Positions 15,172 to 25,179 are shown, counted from the stretch's first letter. The stretch is DNA of 64,000 nt from Clostridium liquoris (GCF_002995785.1 NZ_PVXO01000052.1:1-64000); one strand, 5' to 3'. Notes: generated from the sequence alone by a model not told the origin. Made by a program: numbers and translations.

Positions 15172-16554
15172 TTAAAATTCAATGGTTACCATTCCACCGC
15201 CTTTAGCATGAAAATTCGCTATATCAATGGAACCACCATGCTGCCTTACAATGGAATCGGCAATAAATAAGCCCATGCCATAATGTGATTTCGAGCTGCG
15301 GCTGGAATCGCCCTGATAAAACTGCATTGCCGCTTTTTTCAAGTCTTCCGCAGAGAATCCCTTTCCGCTGTCCACAACGGTAAATCGAAATTTATGCTTT
15401 TCTGCCGATACAGAAAACTGAATCAATCCACCATCCGGGGAATAATCCACCGCATTGGATACAATATTCATAATTGCCCTTTGCATCAAGGAACTGTCCA
15501 CATTGATAATCTCCGGCAAATCCTTTTCTTCAAACTCAGTTTTTAAGTGCTTTATTGAAACAAGCGCATGGATTTGACTATATAGTTCATCTAAAAAAGT
15601 TTTAGTATTGACCTTTTCCCGTTGAAGTAAATAGCCCACTTCCGCTTTGGATAGTTCAATCAACATCTGAACATACTGTTCCATTCCATCGGTGTTTTTC
15701 AAAATATAATGGGTAAACTCCCTCTGTTCTCCCGTTTGATCCGTATCATTTAACATTTCTGCGTTGCCTCGGACAACAGTAAGTGGTGTTTTTATATCAT
15801 GGACCAAGGCTGAAATCTGCATTTTCCGCCTTTGCTCAATCTCCCATTGTGTTTCTAGTGAGAACTTTAACTCGGTTTTCATACTTTCTAAAGACCGCAG
15901 GGCTGCGTCTATTTCTTGTATGCCGCTATACTGAACTTCAAATTCAAGATCTTTATTCTGAATTTTCTCCGTAGCATTTTGCAGTGGGATCAGTTTACGA
16001 CTGATCTTTCTGCCATAAAACCGGGAAAGCAAGATAATTTCAGCAAGGATAGCGGCAAGAATTGTCCAGAAAAGAACGATTTCCGGTGCGGGCAGATGTT
16101 CACGCAAGAATTCGGCAGAAAACTGGGACAAGGCTGAGTATTCAACAATACAGATCTCATTTTGTCGTTCAACAGGGAAATAGCATTGAGCATTTAAGCC
16201 TGTCATAAGCGATATACCTGAGGTTCTTCTTCCGCTTTGAATTACCTTCCATGCAGCATCAGCTTCGGATTTGGTCATGCTCCCTGACAAAAACTCTCCA
16301 TTTTTGCTTACGACGGCATATTCGCAGGTTTCAGGAATCAAATCCGCACTTACGGTTTTTGCAGACACAATCTCAGTTTTTTTACTTTCAATATTATCTT
16401 CCACATCTCCCACAGAAATAAGAAAGCCTGTTTTCCATGAAGTAAAAAACAATCCTACGCCAATCAATACAATTAACAGGAAGCCCACAAAAAGAGCCAG
16501 TAAATACTGAACAAAAAATGTTCTAAGTTTGATATTTTTATTTCTCAGTCCCAT
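15172..16554 (-). CDS. LanK-type sensor histidine kinase
   Basis: The 460-residue kinase starts at the ATG at 16554, with GGGGGA upstream and a 10-base overlap with the response regulator. It has membrane helices near 18-40 and 160-180 around an outside sensor of about 120 residues, then a linker, the H-box (ISALVHDIKTPLTV), and an ATPase domain with N-box (NIVSNAVDYS), DSGKGF and GMGLFIADSI. It pairs with the regulator upstream and sits at the end of a five-gene lantibiotic immunity operon. It probably senses a cationic peptide or the membrane damage it causes. The DNA is visibly richer in G and C than neighbouring genes, which suggests transfer. Confidence 0.8.
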   Translation of the reverse strand: MGLRNKNIKLRTFFVQYLLALFVGFLLIVLIGVGLFFTSWKTGFLISVGDVEDNIESKKTEIVSAKTVSADLIPETCEYAVVSKNGEFLSGSMTKSEADAAWKVIQSGRRTSGISLMTGLNAQCYFPVERQNEICIVEYSALSQFSAEFLREHLPAPEIVLFWTILAAILAEIILLSRFYGRKISRKLIPLQNATEKIQNKDLEFEVQYSGIQEIDAALRSLESMKTELKFSLETQWEIEQRRKMQISALVHDIKTPLTVVRGNAEMLNDTDQTGEQREFTHYILKNTDGMEQYVQMLIELSKAEVGYLLQREKVNTKTFLDELYSQIHALVSIKHLKTEFEEKDLPEIINVDSSLMQRAIMNIVSNAVDYSPDGGLIQFSVSAEKHKFRFTVVDSGKGFSAEDLKKAAMQFYQGDSSRSSKSHYGMGLFIADSIVRQHGGSIDIANFHAKGGGMVTIEF

Positions 16555-17204
16555 TTGTATCCAATCCCCCATACAGTTGAAATGGTCGCCAGCTTATATA
16601 GGGCCAGCTTTGCCCGGATATTCTTTATATGAACAGCAATTGTAAAGCTGTCGCCTTCAGCATCGTAACCGCATACGGCATCGTAAATTTGTTCTTTAGT
16701 AAAAACCTGGCCACGATTTTTCACGAGGAATTCACAGATGCCATACTCAATTTTTGTAAAAGATAATCTCTGTTCATTTACCGATACTTCTTTTGCCGCA
16801 AGATTAAATTCCAAGCCTGATACAGCTAATATATTCCGCTTCTCACGAGTTTCCCTGCGCAGATGTGCATTTACTCTCGCACGTAATTCTCCGATGCCAA
16901 ATGGCTTTTTTATATAATCATCGGCACCTAAACCTAGGCCGTACATCACATCAGCTTCCAGAGTTTTAGCAGTTATAAACAGAATCGGACAATCTACCAG
17001 GTTTCGCACCTTTTGGCAATAGGCAAAACCATCAATATCCGGCATCATAACATCCAGCAATAGTAGGTTAAACCGATTCAAGCTGCTTAGCTCCACCCTT
17101 TTAGGTGATTCAGCAATGGTTACAAGATGGCCGTCTTTTTGTAATGCATTTTTTACGAGAGCCAAAATATCCAGCTCATCATCAATGACAAGTATTTTAG
17201 ACAT
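16545..17204 (-). CDS. LanR-type OmpR-family response regulator
   Basis: The 219-residue protein has a receiver domain with the acidic pair D8-D9, phospho-acceptor D52 in LLLDVMMPD, T79 and K102, and a winged-helix output domain from about 125. Its partner kinase overlaps its 3' end. AAGGGAG lies before the ATG. The 11-base-spaced direct repeats at the transporter promoter (19484-19503) are of the type bound by this family, so it likely switches on the transporter genes. Confidence 0.85.
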   Translation of the reverse strand: MSKILVIDDELDILALVKNALQKDGHLVTIAESPKRVELSSLNRFNLLLLDVMMPDIDGFAYCQKVRNLVDCPILFITAKTLEADVMYGLGLGADDYIKKPFGIGELRARVNAHLRRETREKRNILAVSGLEFNLAAKEVSVNEQRLSFTKIEYGICEFLVKNRGQVFTKEQIYDAVCGYDAEGDSFTIAVHIKNIRAKLALYKLATISTVWGIGYKWD

Positions 17205-17255
17205 AAGCGTTTACTCCCTTCTAATTTCACATTCCAAATAAATGCATCAATTTAA

Positions 17256-17996
17256 TTATTCATAAGATTTTCTGCCTTCCCAGCTTTTGAACCAGAAAAG
17301 GCTTAGGATAAACGCAGCTACCGTTGCTAAAGTTGCCACGATTAAACATTTGTGTATTTCTTCATATCCAAATGTCGTTGATGGGTTGAGCCATGTGAAA
17401 ACAAGATTGTCACAGAGACGTGCACTCCAGGCACAGGGAATGTAGTACCATTTTCCGTCTCCAAGTCCCGTCAAGGCCAAAGCGGAAATCAGGCTTTCCA
17501 CCATTCCGATACCTATAGAAGTCCCCCTGCCATATCTGAGGCTGACAAACAGATGCAGAATATAGAGAAAAATGTTTCCAGCTATGAGCAGACCCCCTGC
17601 CTTGACATACATCATGGCTGGTATTGTCTGAAAGCCAACCGCAAACACCCCTATGGCAATTATAATTGATAAAATCCCAAGCAGAAGCAGGACTACCAGC
17701 TTGCTTGCGTATGCTGCCTCGCGTGATTTTACACCGCACAGCATTGTCTGAAAACTTCCGGCCTGTCCTTCCTGCTCCGCCGCTTTGCCTGTGATCAGGC
17801 CAAGCATTAACGGAAATGCAACACCCATCACCTCAAGATACCCGCTGATTTTTGCCTCTGCCTTCCAAGAGGACATTGAATAATAGGCGATAAACAGGAT
17901 GGCTGCGGTCAAAGGAATCAATGCGTGTATCCACAGCATGGATGTATGCCTGAATTTATAAAAATCGGAACGAATACAACGTATGAAAGTAAGCAT
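17256..17996 (-). CDS. lantibiotic immunity ABC permease, MutG/LanG-like
   Basis: The 246-residue protein has six membrane helices and the N-terminal MLTFIRCIRSDFYKFRHT segment of LanG/MutG permeases. It is encoded directly downstream of a similar permease (one-base gap) and of the ATPase, which gives the LanF-LanE-LanG order. In nisin, epidermin and mutacin producers, and in non-producing resistant strains such as Clostridioides difficile (Cpr system), this complex removes lantibiotics from the membrane. No lantibiotic precursor or modification gene is nearby, so a resistance role is likely. Confidence 0.8.
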   Translation of the reverse strand: MLTFIRCIRSDFYKFRHTSMLWIHALIPLTAAILFIAYYSMSSWKAEAKISGYLEVMGVAFPLMLGLITGKAAEQEGQAGSFQTMLCGVKSREAAYASKLVVLLLLGILSIIIAIGVFAVGFQTIPAMMYVKAGGLLIAGNIFLYILHLFVSLRYGRGTSIGIGMVESLISALALTGLGDGKWYYIPCAWSARLCDNLVFTWLNPSTTFGYEEIHKCLIVATLATVAAFILSLFWFKSWEGRKSYE

Positions 17997-17997
17997 A

Positions 17998-18729
17998 TTA
18001 CTTTGCCTCCTGTCTCTGAAACCAGTTGGCAGTCACAGCCAGCAGTAGAACAAATAGAGTAATGGACAAAACAATACCCACTGGAAGAACACTAGGGTTC
18101 AGTAGAGCATTCCACTGTGAAGCCATGGTACCGTTTGGCAGGATACCGAGTACCGGACACATCAGCCGCGTGGCCCAGCTATATGGGCAAGCCCACCAGA
18201 AGTCTTTTGTTGCTGCGAAAATACCCAGCACAATCCCCATACCTAGGTTTATAATCACCGCCGCCATGAGACCGAATTTCTTTGAAAGAAACAGACAAAA
18301 TGGAATCTGCCAGAGCGAGACAACAATTAGAATCAGTGTTGCTACTGCCATCTGTGTGATGGAGATGGTGGCTGCAGGGTTAATCAAAAACTTTCCTAAA
18401 ATCATCCCTACAAGGTGCAGCATACAGGCAACCAAAACATACACAGCAAGCAGAAAAACTTTGGAAATCCAGATTTTTTGAAGCGGAACCGGAAGTGCAA
18501 AAACTGTCCGGTAATGCAGCTTTCTTTCTTCTATCTGGTTAACCAGCGCTGTGGCAAGGGTAATAAAACCTGGCAGGATGATGGCATACCACCAATTATA
18601 GCCATTTTGTACAAGGTACATGCCGGAAATACTTGCAAGTAGCACCATGAGCAGCGGTGCAATTAAAACCAGCTTCTTTGCAAAGGTTCTTCGGCATTTT
18701 AGATTTTCTGCTTTAATATAATCCATCAT
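17998..18729 (-). CDS. lantibiotic immunity ABC permease, MutE/LanE-like
   Basis: The 243-residue protein starts at the ATG at 18729, with AGGTGA upstream; the longer frame to 18759 runs into the ATPase gene. It has six membrane helices and begins MMDYIKAENLKCRRTFAKKL, as LanE-type permeases do. It would form the membrane channel with the following LanG-like protein. The ATPase stop codon lies within the ribosome site of this gene, so the two are coupled in translation. Confidence 0.8.
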   Translation of the reverse strand: MMDYIKAENLKCRRTFAKKLVLIAPLLMVLLASISGMYLVQNGYNWWYAIILPGFITLATALVNQIEERKLHYRTVFALPVPLQKIWISKVFLLAVYVLVACMLHLVGMILGKFLINPAATISITQMAVATLILIVVSLWQIPFCLFLSKKFGLMAAVIINLGMGIVLGIFAATKDFWWACPYSWATRLMCPVLGILPNGTMASQWNALLNPSVLPVGIVLSITLFVLLLAVTANWFQRQEAK

Positions 18730-18730
18730 G

Positions 18731-19438
18731 TTAATCACCTGCCTTTTTGCTGTTTGCAACTACCTGCATAAACAGCGATTCCAAATCTTCTCCGGGGTTT
18801 ATTTTAGCTTCGTAACCTAATATCCCATTGCTGATAATGCCGATATGATCAGCAATCAGTTCCACTTCAGAAAGAATGTGGCTTGACAGGATCACCGTGA
18901 TTCCTTGTTCGGGAAAAGACCTGATGAGCCCTCTTAGATCCTGAATGCCGATTGGGTCTAGACCGTTGGTGGGTTCATCCAGGATAAGCAACTTCGGATG
19001 ATTCAGTAATGCCATTGCAATGCCAAGACGCTGCTTCATTCCCATAGAAAACTGTCCAGCACATTTTTTCCCGGTATTGGTCAAATCAACAATTTTCAGG
19101 ACCTGGTCCATTCGGCCATCTGGTAACCCCAAAAGAAGCGTGCGTACCTTCAGATTTTCCATTGCGGTGAGATTCTCATAAAGCGGGGGAGCTTCAATCA
19201 GAGCACCTATATCTGTAAGGTCCTTCCGGCTCCATGGGTGCCCTTCAAATATTATTTTCCCCGAAGTGGGATGGAGCATCCCAGTAATCATCTTTAAGGT
19301 GGTGGATTTTCCTGCTCCGTTGGGCCCCAGTAAACCATAAATGGAATTTTCCATTATAGACAGTGATATGTTGTTGACTGCAGGTTGTTTTTTAAAGTCT
19401 TTGCATAAGTCTTTTGTTTGTAAAATATACGAATTCAT
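18731..19438 (-). CDS. lantibiotic immunity ABC ATPase, LanF-like
   Basis: The 235-residue ATPase starts at the ATG at 19438, with AAGGAAG upstream. It has Walker A GPNGAGKST (about 38-46), the LanF-type E-loop (GALIEAPPLYENLTA) in which the usual Q-loop glutamine is glutamate, a signature FSMGMKQRL, Walker B LLILDEPTNGLD and the switch histidine in SSHILSE. The E-loop is diagnostic for lantibiotic-protection ATPases. It is the first gene of the operon and lies just behind the direct-repeat promoter. Confidence 0.85.
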   Translation of the reverse strand: MNSYILQTKDLCKDFKKQPAVNNISLSIMENSIYGLLGPNGAGKSTTLKMITGMLHPTSGKIIFEGHPWSRKDLTDIGALIEAPPLYENLTAMENLKVRTLLLGLPDGRMDQVLKIVDLTNTGKKCAGQFSMGMKQRLGIAMALLNHPKLLILDEPTNGLDPIGIQDLRGLIRSFPEQGITVILSSHILSEVELIADHIGIISNGILGYEAKINPGEDLESLFMQVVANSKKAGD

Positions 19439-19468
19439 AAACATCTTCCTTCCTTTTGTTTAATACTT

Positions 19469-19503
19469 ACTATAAGGAAGAAATTTAAAGAATCTTTAAA
19501 GAA
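19469..19503 (-). promoter_or_regulatory. promoter with direct repeats for the LanFEG-RK operon
   Basis: On the minus strand two TTCTTTAAA repeats (19503-19495 and 19492-19484) are 11 bases apart, one DNA turn. They sit just upstream of TATAGT (19474-19469), in the place of a -35 box. This is the usual arrangement for activation by an OmpR-type regulator, most simply LanR at 16545-17204. Confidence 0.6.
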
Positions 19504-19668
19504 ATCCAAATTATTTTTCGCCTGGAAAAATGGGACAACCTACACCCATGCGATCTCAACAGGCTAAAACCCATAACAAAAATCTGTCGCACTAATTTTA
19601 GTGCGACAGCTCCTCGTTTAATATATTGATATAGATCCAATTTAGGGTATCCACTTTCGTTTAGACTT

Positions 19669-19812
19669 TTAGTCCGTATCTCTAAACAAATATTTTTCAA
19701 GAGTTTTTACTGATATTTTTCCGTCTTGAACATCCTGAAGAGTTTCATTTGCTGCTTCTTCACCAAATTCATCATAAATGCTGGAATAATCCTCCGCTCT
19801 TTTTGTTGTCAT
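19669..19812 (-). CDS. 47-residue protein, translationally coupled to a broken gene
   Basis: The reading frame begins MTTKRAEDYSSIYDEFGEEA and is acidic and helical, with no motif that I recognise. Its ATG overlaps the stop codon of the upstream fragment as TAATG, which is typical of coupled genes, and it has no ribosome site of its own. It may be the intact second gene of a decayed pair, or itself shortened. No function is inferred. Confidence 0.4.
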   Translation of the reverse strand: MTTKRAEDYSSIYDEFGEEAANETLQDVQDGKISVKTLEKYLFRDTD

Positions 19813-20129
19813 TATTGTTGCTTTTTGAGTTTAATCGTTGTAGTCGTACCCATAGCAGAAGCCCCGTAGCTTAATACGCCGTTTTGGTATGTCATAGTTT
19901 TAGTATCATCACTCGAAGCGAGCAAAGCACCTTCAGTTTTACTATGGTCATTTTTCAAGGTCCATGAATAAGGTTCATCAGCAGCTGTTGGGGCGACAAA
20001 AGAACCCGCCCAATAAAGTGATTTTGTGTTGCCGTTATCACTTACCCAGTAGATTGTAATCGTGTCACCACTTATTGTTGCAACTTGATAAGAAAAAGTG
20101 CAAGCTAAATTGTATCGTTTTCGTAGTGA
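19812..20129 (-). pseudogene. 5'-truncated gene fragment, probable secreted or surface protein
   Basis: An open frame of about 105 codons reads through LACTFSYQVATISGDTITIY, then a Thr/Ser/Gly-rich beta-like sequence, to a stop at 19814-19812. It has no start codon near its beginning, so the 5' end with any signal peptide is missing. Reasonable codon use and the coupled downstream gene support a real but broken gene. The missing end faces the insertion-sequence-like repeat at 20175-20217, which may mark the break. An extended -10 (TATGATATAAT) lies just upstream on the minus strand. Confidence 0.45.
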
Positions 20130-20174
20130 TTATATCATATACTCGGCAATTTGAATACGGCTTAAGGATAGAAA

Positions 20175-20217
20175 TTTGTGTCAAGTTAAAGTGGACAATT
20201 TATTTTTTAAATTTTTC
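20175..20217 (-). repeat. 43-bp repeat, insertion-sequence-like end (copy 2)
   Basis: This is the inverted partner of 81-123, with 41 of 43 bases identical. The outer end reads TTTGTGTCAAGTTAAAGTGG. It lies in the 940-base gap between the LanF gene and the 1411-residue fusion gene, beside the truncated gene at 19812-20129. Confidence 0.5.
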
Positions 20218-20289
20218 AAAATATGATTCGCTAAAACTTGACTTCTTATTTTATTTGGACTATCATAACTTATTATCAATTTGGTGCTA

Positions 20290-20318
20290 TATGCTATTTT
20301 GTGTTAGAATATAGCATA
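20290..20318. promoter_or_regulatory. inverted repeat before the dehydratase-activase fusion gene
   Basis: TATGCTAT (20290-20297) and ATAGCATA (20311-20318) form a perfect inverted repeat with a 13-base gap. TATAAT (20321-20326) follows at once, so the repeat occupies the region where RNA polymerase would bind. It could be an operator. Confidence 0.4.
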
Positions 20319-20357
20319 ATATAATAATAATTAAGTTTGATATAGATAAGGGGGAAA

Positions 20358-20369
20358 ATGGCTTTATAA
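20358..20369 (+). CDS. three-codon upstream reading frame (Met-Ala-Leu)
   Basis: ATG GCT TTA TAA has the strong ribosome site AGGGGG at 20349-20354. The real gene start at 20380 has no ribosome site of its own and lies ten bases after this stop. The most direct reading is that ribosomes load here and reinitiate on the long gene, which would limit or regulate its translation. This is seen in sequence; the effect is inferred. Confidence 0.45.
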
Positions 20370-20379
20370 GCTGTGTTAT

Positions 20380-23300
20380 ATGAAACAAATTTTGCATTTA
20401 GGTTTGGATGTAGGGTCAACAACTGTTAAATTTGTGGTTTTAGACAATAATGCTGAAATACTTTACAGCAAATATCAGAGACATTTCTCAGATATAAAAA
20501 ATACTATTTTTAAACTTATCTGTGAAGGATATAATAAGTTTAAAGATAGCAAAGTTACAGTAATGGTAACAGGCTCCGGAGGGCTTTCTGTAAATAAATG
20601 GTTACATATACCATTTATACAGGAAGTTACTGCTTGTGTTAGTTCCATTGAAAAATTTATACCTAATACAGATGTTGCAATTGAACTCGGAGGAGAAGAT
20701 GCTAAGATAACTTATTTAAGCGGAACCATGGAGCAGAGGATGAATGGTTCATGTGCAGGGGGAACGGGATCTTTCATAGATCAAATGGCATCCCTTCTTC
20801 AGACTGATGCTTCAGGATTAAATGAACTTTCAAAAGGACATGAGGTTATATATCCTATTGCCTCACGCTGCGGTGTTTTTGCAAAAACAGATATTCAGGC
20901 ATTATTAAACCAAGGAGCTGACAAACATGATATTGCAGCTTCAGTATTTCAATCAGTTGTAAATCAAACAATAAGTGGACTTGCCTGTGGAAGACCAATA
21001 AAAGGAGAAGTTGCATTTTTAGGAGGTCCATTAAGTTTTTTATCTGAACTCAGAAAAAGGTTTATAAAAACACTAAAATTAAGAGATAATGATGTAATAT
21101 TCCCTAAGAATTCCGAATTATTTGTTGCTATAGGGGCTGCAATTGCTTCAAAAGATACAGATGTCATCTCATTTGAGGACTTGAAGCAAAGAATTACAGG
21201 CTTAAATTCTTTACCAGATTGTGAAGTAGAAAAGCTAAGGCCTTTATTTTTAAACCAAGAAGAGCTAAATGAATTCAGAAAAAGGCATGAAAGCCATAAA
21301 GTAAAAAGAGGAGAGATATCAACTTATCATGGAAAATGCTTTTTAGGCATTGATGCAGGCTCCACAACTACAAAAGCAGTTTTAATTGACCAAAAAGGTA
21401 CAATGCTTTACTCATATTATGGAAGCAACAAAGGTAACCCATTGGCACTTACTGTTGAAATACTAAAGGAAGTATATGCTGTTTTGCCAAAAGATACAAA
21501 AATAGTTAATTCTGCTGTTACAGGTTATGGAGAGGAACTCATTAAAGCAGCACTTCATATAGACATAGGAGAGGTTGAAACTATAGCTCACTATAGAGCT
21601 GCAGAGTTTTTTCTTCCTGGTGTAAATTTTATACTTGACATTGGTGGTCAAGATATGAAATGCATGAGAGTAAAAGATGGCGTTATAAATAGTATACTTT
21701 TGAATGAAGCATGCTCATCAGGTTGTGGTTCGTTTTTGGAAACATTTGCACATTCATTAAATATGGAAGTAGAAGATTTTCTTAATGCAGGACTCACAGC
21801 GGACAACCCTGTTGACCTTGGCTCAAGATGCACTGTTTTTATGAATTCAAAAGTTAAACAGTCTCAAAAAGAAGGGGCAACAATTGGTGATATATCTGCA
21901 GGGCTTTCATATTCTGTTATAAAAAATGCACTGCTTAAAGTTATAAAGCTACGAAATCCCGATGAAATTGGAGATAATGTAATTGTACAAGGAGGAACTT
22001 TCTACAGTGATTCAGTGCTTAGGAGTTTTGAACTTATATCTGGCAAGGAAGCAGTAAGGCCAGATATTGCAGGGCTCATGGGTGCATTAGGTGCTGCACT
22101 GATTGCTAAGGAAAATTATAGCGAAGGGTATGAAACAACCCTTATTGATACGAATGGATTAGATTCCTTTACATGTAAAACATCAATGAGAAGATGCGGA
22201 GGATGCACAAATAACTGTCTGCTTACAATAAGCAACTTCCCTAATGGAGAAAAATATACTACCGGAAACAGATGCGAAAAAGGCATAGGTCTTAATGAAA
22301 AGAAAGAAAATATACCTAACCTTTATGATTACAAATATAAAAGAATTTTTGGGTATAAGCCTTTGAGTATTAAAGAGTCTGAAAGAGGGACAGTAGGAAT
22401 ACCAAGAGCGCTGAATATGTACGAAAATTATCCATTCTGGTTTACATTTTTTACTAAGCTTAAGTTCAGAGTGGAATTATCGGCACCATCATCAAGGGCT
22501 TTGTATGAAAGTGGAATAGGAACTATTCCCTCAGAATCAGTATGTTATCCTGGCAAGATGGTGCATGGGCATATAATGGATCTTATAGGCAAAGGAATAA
22601 AATTTATATTTTATCCCTGCATATTTTATGAAAAGAAAGAACAGCAGGATGCCAATAATCATTTAAATTGTCCTGTTGTCATATCATATGCTGAAGTTAT
22701 AAAAAACAATATGGGTGAACTTAATGAAAATGGAGTTAACTTTGTGAATCCTTTTCTTTCTTTCGATGATAAGGAAAACCTGGAAAAAAGGCTCTATGAT
22801 ATACTAAAAAAAGATTTTCATGTCTCAAGAAATGAGATAAACGAGGCTACTAATTGTGCATGGCAAGAAAAGGAAAACGCAAAGCAGGATATAAGAGACA
22901 AGGGAGAGGAAGTTTTAAAATATTTAAAGGAAACTGGGAAAAAAGGCATAGTACTTGCAGGTCATCCATATCATATTGATCCTGAAATAAATCACGGAAT
23001 TCCTAACTTAATTACTTCACTGGGTATGGCGGTTTTAACAGAGGATTCTGTAGCTCATTTAGGAAAGGTTGAAAGACCTTTAAGAGTGCTTGATCAATGG
23101 ACATACCATGCAAGACTGTATGCTGCTGCCAGCTTTGTAGCAGAACAAAAGAATATTGAGCTTGTTCAATTAGATTCATTTGGATGTGGATTGGATGCTG
23201 TAACTACAGATCAAGTACAGGAGATACTTGAGAACTATGGTAAAATTTATACCTCACTTAAAATTGATGAAGTTAGTAATTTAGGAGCTGTAAAAATTAG

Positions 23301-24615
23301 ATTGCGTTCTTTAAAAGCTGCTATGGAAGAAAGAGATAAAGACAACTTTAAGCCTAAGAAGAAGGGTTCAATGGCAAAAAAGGTTGTTTTTACTAAGGAA
23401 ATGAGAGAAAAACATACTATCCTTGCTCCTCAAATGGCTCCTATACACTTTCAGTTTATACAAGAAGCTATGAACTCATGCGGCTACAACTTTGAAATAC
23501 TCCCATCTGTTGACAGAAAAGCAATAGATGAAGGACTTAAATATGTAAATAATGATGCCTGCTATCCGTCAATAATTGTTGTTGGTCAGATTATTTCTGC
23601 ACTAAAATCAGGTAAGTACGATTTAAATAATACCTCAGTAATTATGACGCAGACAGGAGGAGTTTGCAGGGCTTCAAATTATATAGGTTTCTTGAGAAAG
23701 GCTTTAAAAGATGCAGGCTTTGGAAATGTGCCTGTAATATCTGTAAATCCTGCAGGATTAGAGAGTAATCCAGGTTTTACATATTCAATGGATATGGTCA
23801 AAAAATGTATGATTGCACTTTTATACGGTGAACTCCTTATGCAGGTAGTATACCATGTAAGACCTTATGAGAAGATAAAGGGTTCTACAAATAAATTATA
23901 TGAAAAATGGGTAGAAAAATGCAAGGAATCCGTAAGAAGTGGTGATAAGGGCTTATTTAAGAAAAATATAAAAGAAATAATATACGATTTTGATAACCTT
24001 GAAATTAATGATATTAAAAAGCCTAAAGTAGGACTTGTAGGAGAGATTCTTGTAAAGTTCCATCCAATTGCAAATAACAATATCGTTGATTTACTTGAAA
24101 AAGAAGGTGCTGAAGTTGTTGTACCTGATTTAACAGGTTTTCTTGAATACTGCGCATATAATGAAAAATTTAAGCACAAATATCTTTCAGTGAAAAGGCT
24201 GAATAAAACAATAGGTGATCTTGCAATACTTTATATAGAATTTTTTAGAAGAAATCTAAAAAGTTTACTTAAAAAGAGTAAAAAATTTGAGCCTCCAACA
24301 ACAATAATGCATCTTGCTAAAATTTCTTCTCCCGTTTTGTCACTGGGAAACCAAGCTGGTGAAGGATGGCTTCTTACAGCTGAAATGATAGAGCTTATGG
24401 AAAGCGGCGTTAATAATATTATATGTATGCAGCCATTTGCATGCCTGCCTAATCACATAACAGGCAAGGGCATGTTAAAGACACTTAAAGCTAGGTATCC
24501 GCAATCAAACATTACTGCTATAGATTATGACCCGGGTTCCAGCGAGGTAAACCAGCTGAATAGAATAAAGCTTATGCTTTCAACAGCATTTAAAAATTTG
24601 TATAAAGAAGAATAG
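20380..24615 (+). CDS. fused acyl-CoA dehydratase activase/dehydratase-type protein (BadF/BcrA + DUF2229)
   Basis: The 1411-residue protein has two ASKHA ATPase domains: residues about 4-270 ([12 protein letters not shown]; cluster cysteines in SCAGGTGSF and SRCGVF) and 322-585 ([21 protein letters not shown] and SRCTVF). A DUF2229 dehydratase-like region follows (about 660-870, with cysteines in ESVCYPGK and [10 protein letters not shown]), then a long C-terminal part with further cysteines. Proteins of this length and order are frequent in anaerobes; they are thought to be ATP-driven electron-transfer proteins related to 2-hydroxyacyl-CoA dehydratase activators, with no proven substrate. 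It is a single-gene unit. The start lacks a ribosome site and follows a short upstream reading frame. Confidence 0.85.
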   Translation: MKQILHLGLDVGSTTVKFVVLDNNAEILYSKYQRHFSDIKNTIFKLICEGYNKFKDSKVTVMVTGSGGLSVNKWLHIPFIQEVTACVSSIEKFIPNTDVAIELGGEDAKITYLSGTMEQRMNGSCAGGTGSFIDQMASLLQTDASGLNELSKGHEVIYPIASRCGVFAKTDIQALLNQGADKHDIAASVFQSVVNQTISGLACGRPIKGEVAFLGGPLSFLSELRKRFIKTLKLRDNDVIFPKNSELFVAIGAAIASKDTDVISFEDLKQRITGLNSLPDCEVEKLRPLFLNQEELNEFRKRHESHKVKRGEISTYHGKCFLGIDAGSTTTKAVLIDQKGTMLYSYYGSNKGNPLALTVEILKEVYAVLPKDTKIVNSAVTGYGEELIKAALHIDIGEVETIAHYRAAEFFLPGVNFILDIGGQDMKCMRVKDGVINSILLNEACSSGCGSFLETFAHSLNMEVEDFLNAGLTADNPVDLGSRCTVFMNSKVKQSQKEGATIGDISAGLSYSVIKNALLKVIKLRNPDEIGDNVIVQGGTFYSDSVLRSFELISGKEAVRPDIAGLMGALGAALIAKENYSEGYETTLIDTNGLDSFTCKTSMRRCGGCTNNCLLTISNFPNGEKYTTGNRCEKGIGLNEKKENIPNLYDYKYKRIFGYKPLSIKESERGTVGIPRALNMYENYPFWFTFFTKLKFRVELSAPSSRALYESGIGTIPSESVCYPGKMVHGHIMDLIGKGIKFIFYPCIFYEKKEQQDANNHLNCPVVISYAEVIKNNMGELNENGVNFVNPFLSFDDKENLEKRLYDILKKDFHVSRNEINEATNCAWQEKENAKQDIRDKGEEVLKYLKETGKKGIVLAGHPYHIDPEINHGIPNLITSLGMAVLTEDSVAHLGKVERPLRVLDQWTYHARLYAAASFVAEQKNIELVQLDSFGCGLDAVTTDQVQEILENYGKIYTSLKIDEVSNLGAVKIRLRSLKAAMEERDKDNFKPKKKGSMAKKVVFTKEMREKHTILAPQMAPIHFQFIQEAMNSCGYNFEILPSVDRKAIDEGLKYVNNDACYPSIIVVGQIISALKSGKYDLNNTSVIMTQTGGVCRASNYIGFLRKALKDAGFGNVPVISVNPAGLESNPGFTYSMDMVKKCMIALLYGELLMQVVYHVRPYEKIKGSTNKLYEKWVEKCKESVRSGDKGLFKKNIKEIIYDFDNLEINDIKKPKVGLVGEILVKFHPIANNNIVDLLEKEGAEVVVPDLTGFLEYCAYNEKFKHKYLSVKRLNKTIGDLAILYIEFFRRNLKSLLKKSKKFEPPTTIMHLAKISSPVLSLGNQAGEGWLLTAEMIELMESGVNNIICMQPFACLPNHITGKGMLKTLKARYPQSNITAIDYDPGSSEVNQLNRIKLMLSTAFKNLYKEE

Positions 24616-24669
24616 GACGAGAAAAACTTTTCTGCTGATAATTAAAACAGCATTGTTCCACATATAAAC

Positions 24670-24702
24670 CATTCACATCTATGGTTACGGTAGATGTGAA
24701 TG
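24670..24702. repeat. perfect 12-bp stem-loop
   Basis: CATTCACATCTA (24670-24681) and TAGATGTGAATG (24691-24702) pair perfectly around a nine-base loop. There is no T-run on either side, so it is not a standard terminator. It lies between convergent genes and may still help end transcription of the fusion gene. Confidence 0.5.
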
Positions 24703-24722
24703 AATAAAACTGAAAACAAACA

Positions 24723-24755
24723 AGGCACTCTACAAAATATAGATTTAGAGTGCCT
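24723..24755 (-). terminator. terminator of the YkvA-like gene
   Basis: AGGCACTCTA (24723-24732) and TAGAGTGCCT (24746-24755) pair perfectly. On the minus strand TTGTTTGTTTTC follows. It lies nine bases beyond the stop codon of the gene at 24764. Confidence 0.7.
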
Positions 24756-24763
24756 AACCCCTT

Positions 24764-25132
24764 TCAATGTATAAATTTTGATACAATCCATCCTATAACC
24801 AACAACCATAAGACTACAATTGGTATTGCATAGTACCACTTTTTAGGCTTTCCATCTTTCCACATATTTTCTGCTTCTATTTTACATTCCTTCATTATTT
24901 CATCTGGAATAAATTTTATAGCTAAAGCTGCCAACAAGGGAAGAATGATAAGATCATCTAGATATCCTAACACAGGTATAAAATCTGGAACCACATCAAT
25001 GGGTGATAACGCATATCCTACAGTTATCACCGCAAAAATTTTAGCAATTATCGGTGTGTCTTTTCTCTTTATTGCGATGAAAAGGGCTGGAATGTATATT
25101 TTTATTTCATTTGCTTTCTCCTTAAGATTCAT
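24764..25132 (-). CDS. YkvA family (DUF1232) membrane protein
   Basis: The 122-residue protein has the DUF1232 signature ALSPIDVVPDFIPVLGYLDD (about residues 41-60), followed by a membrane helix and a second C-terminal helix (about 100-118). The family is small, membrane-bound and of unknown function. It is a lone minus-strand gene between the fusion gene and hsdS, with a terminator after it. Confidence 0.8.
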   Translation of the reverse strand: MNLKEKANEIKIYIPALFIAIKRKDTPIIAKIFAVITVGYALSPIDVVPDFIPVLGYLDDLIILPLLAALAIKFIPDEIMKECKIEAENMWKDGKPKKWYYAIPIVVLWLLVIGWIVSKFIH

Positions 25133-25179
25133 CCTATCGTACCCCTTAATTAATTTTTTATCTCTGGGGTTACTCTATC

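Noticed and set aside
15172-19438. Lantibiotic biosynthesis cluster
   Set aside because: No precursor peptide, LanM/LanB/LanC or LanT frame was found near the immunity genes.
19485-19700. 71-codon minus-strand frame before the LanF promoter
   Set aside because: It runs through the operon's promoter repeats, has no ribosome site and has no protein-like pattern.
20075-20314. 79-codon plus-strand frame through the insertion-sequence-like repeat
   Set aside because: It crosses a repeat and an inverted repeat, is very rich in Phe/Leu/Tyr from AT bias, and has no ribosome site.
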